From Candidatus Wallbacteria bacterium (lineage in GTDB: Bacteria; Muiribacteriota; JAQTZZ01), in the NCBI GenBank assembly GCA_028711905.1, contig JAQTRI010000207.1, positions 1-6,593 of the forward strand: a stretch of 6,593 nucleotides of DNA, in the 5' to 3' direction. Below, piece by piece: positions 4,912 to 6,593 of the stretch (its first letter is position 1; each line of letters opens with the position of its first letter). The notes under the pieces were generated by a model, which made no database searches, was not told the origin of the DNA, and saw nothing but the letters and a program-made list of their open reading frames with translations. The position numbers and the translations under genes are program-made.

Positions 4912-6593
4912 ATGAAAACGGGTTTATGGTTTGGTTTGATTATTGCGATGATTTCATTTTCAGCGGTTTCAGCAAAATCAGATATCGTTCCCCCCCATGC
5001 GATTATGGCGCATAATCGCGATACCGCGATCGGGCGGATACATGGATCCGCCCCTACAGAAGATTTCCCCCCAATTCAACATTCAACATTCATAATTCAA
5101 AATTTTTCCTCATTGAAGGCGTTAATCAACACCTCCCTCTGGACCCTGCATCTTTCGAAAATCCTGTCCGATGAATCCGCCAAAGACGCCGCCGAGCAGG
5201 TTTATGCAGCCTCGCTGGACGAAAACGAACGCCAGTCTGCGATGATTGCCGAAGCAATCGTTGATCAGATCCTCGCATCCAATATTGGTACGGGCGAACG
5301 GCCGTTCGCCCCTTCACCGATTACAAATCACCCATCACCCATTACACCCTCACCTTGTTCGGGTATTGATATCTGTAGTTCGCTTATGCTCACACAGCTA
5401 TCAACCCATTACCCCCTGTTCGACCTGTTCGAAGACACCTTCAACAGCGCCACGAACAATGAAAAAAACGGTCTCGGTATCCTTGCAGGCAAAATCGAGG
5501 AACTGCTGCTGCAATCAAACATCAGGAGGCAGCAGGGCAATTATCTTTCCCGCATCAAAAAAATCATCGCCCAGTCTCAGAACGCTCAGGTGAGTTTCAC
5601 TGAATGGCAGTCCCCTTTCTCTGAGCTTGTCGAAAAATACGGTCTTCTTTGCGCGCAGTTCCACGGCACTGCCTTGGACGAACTGACTGTCACAAACGAC
5701 TTAGCTGAATACCGCAAAAAGAAAAAGCTCTTTGAAATGGCTTTTGACATCTATGAATACCTGAACCGGTCTCTATCCGACAAACAGGGAACCGCATCCG
5801 AAATTTACGATCAGGCACGGGCTGCATACACCAAGGCTGAATATGCATCGTCAGCCGGATTGTTCCTGGAAACCATTGACATCGACAGCAGCTTTGGCAG
5901 TCACAACGGCTGCCGGTTCTGGAGCGGTTTTTCCCGCAAGAAGCAGCCGCAGCCGGATCAGGCAGTCAAGCAATTGCTGGAAAGCGTCAAATCCGACGGC
6001 ACGGAAGCCTACCGCCTTTCAGCCTATCACGCGGGCCGCTCTGTGTTTCTGGAAGATAAGGCTGCGGATGAACAGACATATCTGGCTGAGATCAAATACT
6101 TGGAAGGCGTGTATGCTTCTTCAAACACGCCGGAAGTCAAAGCCACGGCGCTTTATGACATGGGCAGTGTGTATCGCTGGAAACTCGGCCCGCTGACCAG
6201 CCTGAGTCGTGATCAGCGGATCGACTATTACAAGAAAGGCGGCGCTGTTTACCGGCGCTGCGCCGATGAATTTCCCCAGTGGAAAACCGCGGACAGGGTT
6301 CTGGAATTCAGCGCCGGCTGCTATGGCGGGGGCGAAATCCATCGTCTGCTGGCCGAGCGTAAAGATGAACGCGAAGAGTGCTATCTCCTGGCAATCGATG
6401 CATACGACAAGCTGCGCAGTCTCTATCCCCAGAGCCTGAGCTATGAATATGCCCTGTCTGATACAGCGTACCTTTACAGCCAGATCGGGTTCATGACTTA
6501 TCTGGATGAGCACAATCACAGTGTCACTTTGCAATACAAGCGCGAATTCCTGACTTTGTCCATTGAAACGCACAGACAGTACCTGAAAGAATT
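4912..6593 (+). CDS. Secreted TPR-rich paralogue of gene A, 3' end outside window (gene C)
   Basis: ATG 4912 opens a frame with no stop up to the window end: 560 complete codons. The start has a GGGGGAG ribosome binding site and a promoter. Residues 1-21 form a classic Sec signal peptide: basic start MKTG, hydrophobic core, and VSA before a predicted cleavage after Ala21. The mature part is mostly helical. From residue 345 onward (5945-6593) it is nearly identical to gene A, with five amino-acid changes over 216 residues, and reads as TPR-like hairpins. Two stretches look foreign: about residues 27-66 and 127-148 are low-complexity, P/S/T/H/I-rich translations of palindromes and short tandem repeats inserted in frame. 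The effector domain, if any, lies beyond the window, so a CHAT-like ending is only a possibility suggested by gene A. The terminator at 4695-4724 separates it from upstream genes, so it is probably transcribed from its own promoter. Confidence 0.92.
   Translation, partial: MKTGLWFGLIIAMISFSAVSAKSDIVPPHAIMAHNRDTAIGRIHGSAPTEDFPPIQHSTFIIQNFSSLKALINTSLWTLHLSKILSDESAKDAAEQVYAASLDENERQSAMIAEAIVDQILASNIGTGERPFAPSPITNHPSPITPSPCSGIDICSSLMLTQLSTHYPLFDLFEDTFNSATNNEKNGLGILAGKIEELLLQSNIRRQQGNYLSRIKKIIAQSQNAQVSFTEWQSPFSELVEKYGLLCAQFHGTALDELTVTNDLAEYRKKKKLFEMAFDIYEYLNRSLSDKQGTASEIYDQARAAYTKAEYASSAGLFLETIDIDSSFGSHNGCRFWSGFSRKKQPQPDQAVKQLLESVKSDGTEAYRLSAYHAGRSVFLEDKAADEQTYLAEIKYLEGVYASSNTPEVKATALYDMGSVYRWKLGPLTSLSRDQRIDYYKKGGAVYRRCADEFPQWKTADRVLEFSAGCYGGGEIHRLLAERKDEREECYLLAIDAYDKLRSLYPQSLSYEYALSDTAYLYSQIGFMTYLDEHNHSVTLQYKREFLTLSIETHRQYLKE
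4991..5105 (+). repeat. Palindrome plus ATTCAAC tandem repeat element inserted in frame in gene C (element 1)
   Basis: Three parts are visible. First, a hairpin GCGATTATG-gcg-CATAATCGC (4999-5019). Second, an inverted repeat GGGCGGAT-acatgg-ATCCGCCC (5032-5053), with a smaller one, ATCGCG-atac-CGCGAT, between them. Third, 7-base near-repeats of ATTCAAC running from 5074 to 5105. The whole stretch is translated without a stop as about residues 27-66, immediately after the signal peptide. The build resembles REP/MITE-like elements; the edges are approximate. Confidence 0.75.
5289..5354 (+). repeat. Palindrome plus ATCACCC tandem repeat element inserted in frame in gene C (element 2)
   Basis: A perfect 20-bp palindrome GGGCGAACGGCCGTTCGCCC (5292-5311) is followed by degenerate 7-base repeats of the ATCACCC/ATTACAC type (about 5319-5354). 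It has the same plan as element 1, a G/C-rich palindrome beginning GGGCG followed by a 7-base tandem repeat, but with different sequences. It is read through in frame as about residues 127-148, giving a Pro/Ser/Thr-rich segment between two helical regions. Confidence 0.8.
5945..6593 (+). repeat. Downstream copy of the 649-bp direct repeat (inside gene C)
   Basis: Partner of 1-649, in frame in gene C. Most differences are silent. The amino-acid changes relative to gene A are Ile to Gln just after QAVK, Gly to Ser, Gly to Asn and Asp to Thr in the short VYA...PEV loop, and Lys to Gln in SRDKR. This pattern indicates paralogues kept similar by selection or gene conversion. Confidence 0.97.

Noticed and set aside
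5292..5354. CRISPR array
   Set aside because: The repeats are 7 bases long, degenerate and contiguous, with no spacers.
5246..5593. 115-codon + strand frame, and a similar one at 5843-6196
   Set aside because: They are out-of-frame readings of gene C. The gene C frame is continuous from a good start and signal peptide and matches gene A.
1..6593. Terminal repeat produced by a circular molecule of about 5.9 kb
   Set aside because: The two end segments differ at about 36 positions, including whole codons, so they are paralogous copies and not the same sequence read twice.

Overview
The window holds one complete gene, two incomplete genes, and a 5'-truncated gene for the RNA subunit of RNase P, all on the + strand. 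It looks like chromosomal DNA from an uncultivated Gram-negative-type bacterium. Reasons: Sec-type signal peptides on large predicted extracytoplasmic proteins, a class A (ancestral bacterial) RNase P RNA, bacterial ribosome-binding-site and sigma70-like promoter sequences, and small palindromic repeat elements of the kind scattered through many environmental genomes. I cannot name the phylum. A PVC-like or similar environmental lineage would fit, but that is a guess.

Layout. (1) Positions 1-3299 are the 3' part of a very large gene (gene A). It encodes a TPR-rich helical region, an Ig-like beta domain, a further beta-rich region, and a C-terminal caspase-fold (CHAT-like, clan CD) domain with a visible His/Cys pair. 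(2) Positions 3308-4285 hold gene B, a 325-residue putative exported protein with PepSY-like features, 8 bases after gene A and probably co-transcribed with it. (3) Positions 4286-4383 are a spacer without a gene. (4) Positions 4384-4690 are clear RNase P RNA sequence, from about helix P5 to CR-V, but the 5' strands of P1, P2, P3 and P4 are missing. A strong intrinsic terminator follows at 4695-4724. (5) Positions 4725-4911 are an AT-rich control region with repeated motifs and a promoter. (6) From 4912 to the window end runs gene C, a secreted paralogue of gene A that continues beyond the window.

The first 649 bases (inside gene A) and the last 649 bases (inside gene C) align without a gap, with about 36 differences by my count (roughly 94% identity) and only five amino-acid changes. 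The locus is therefore a tandem array of paralogues with a period of 5944 bp. The truncated rnpB between them suggests that a duplication or rearrangement junction lies inside or beside rnpB. Gene C also carries two in-frame insertions of palindrome-plus-short-repeat elements near its N-terminus.

Working model (inference): the array encodes exported TPR-scaffold proteins ending in a caspase-like effector domain, at least one paired with a small secreted partner (gene B). Near-identical N-terminal modules could allow recombination between paralogues, exchanging C-terminal effector domains.
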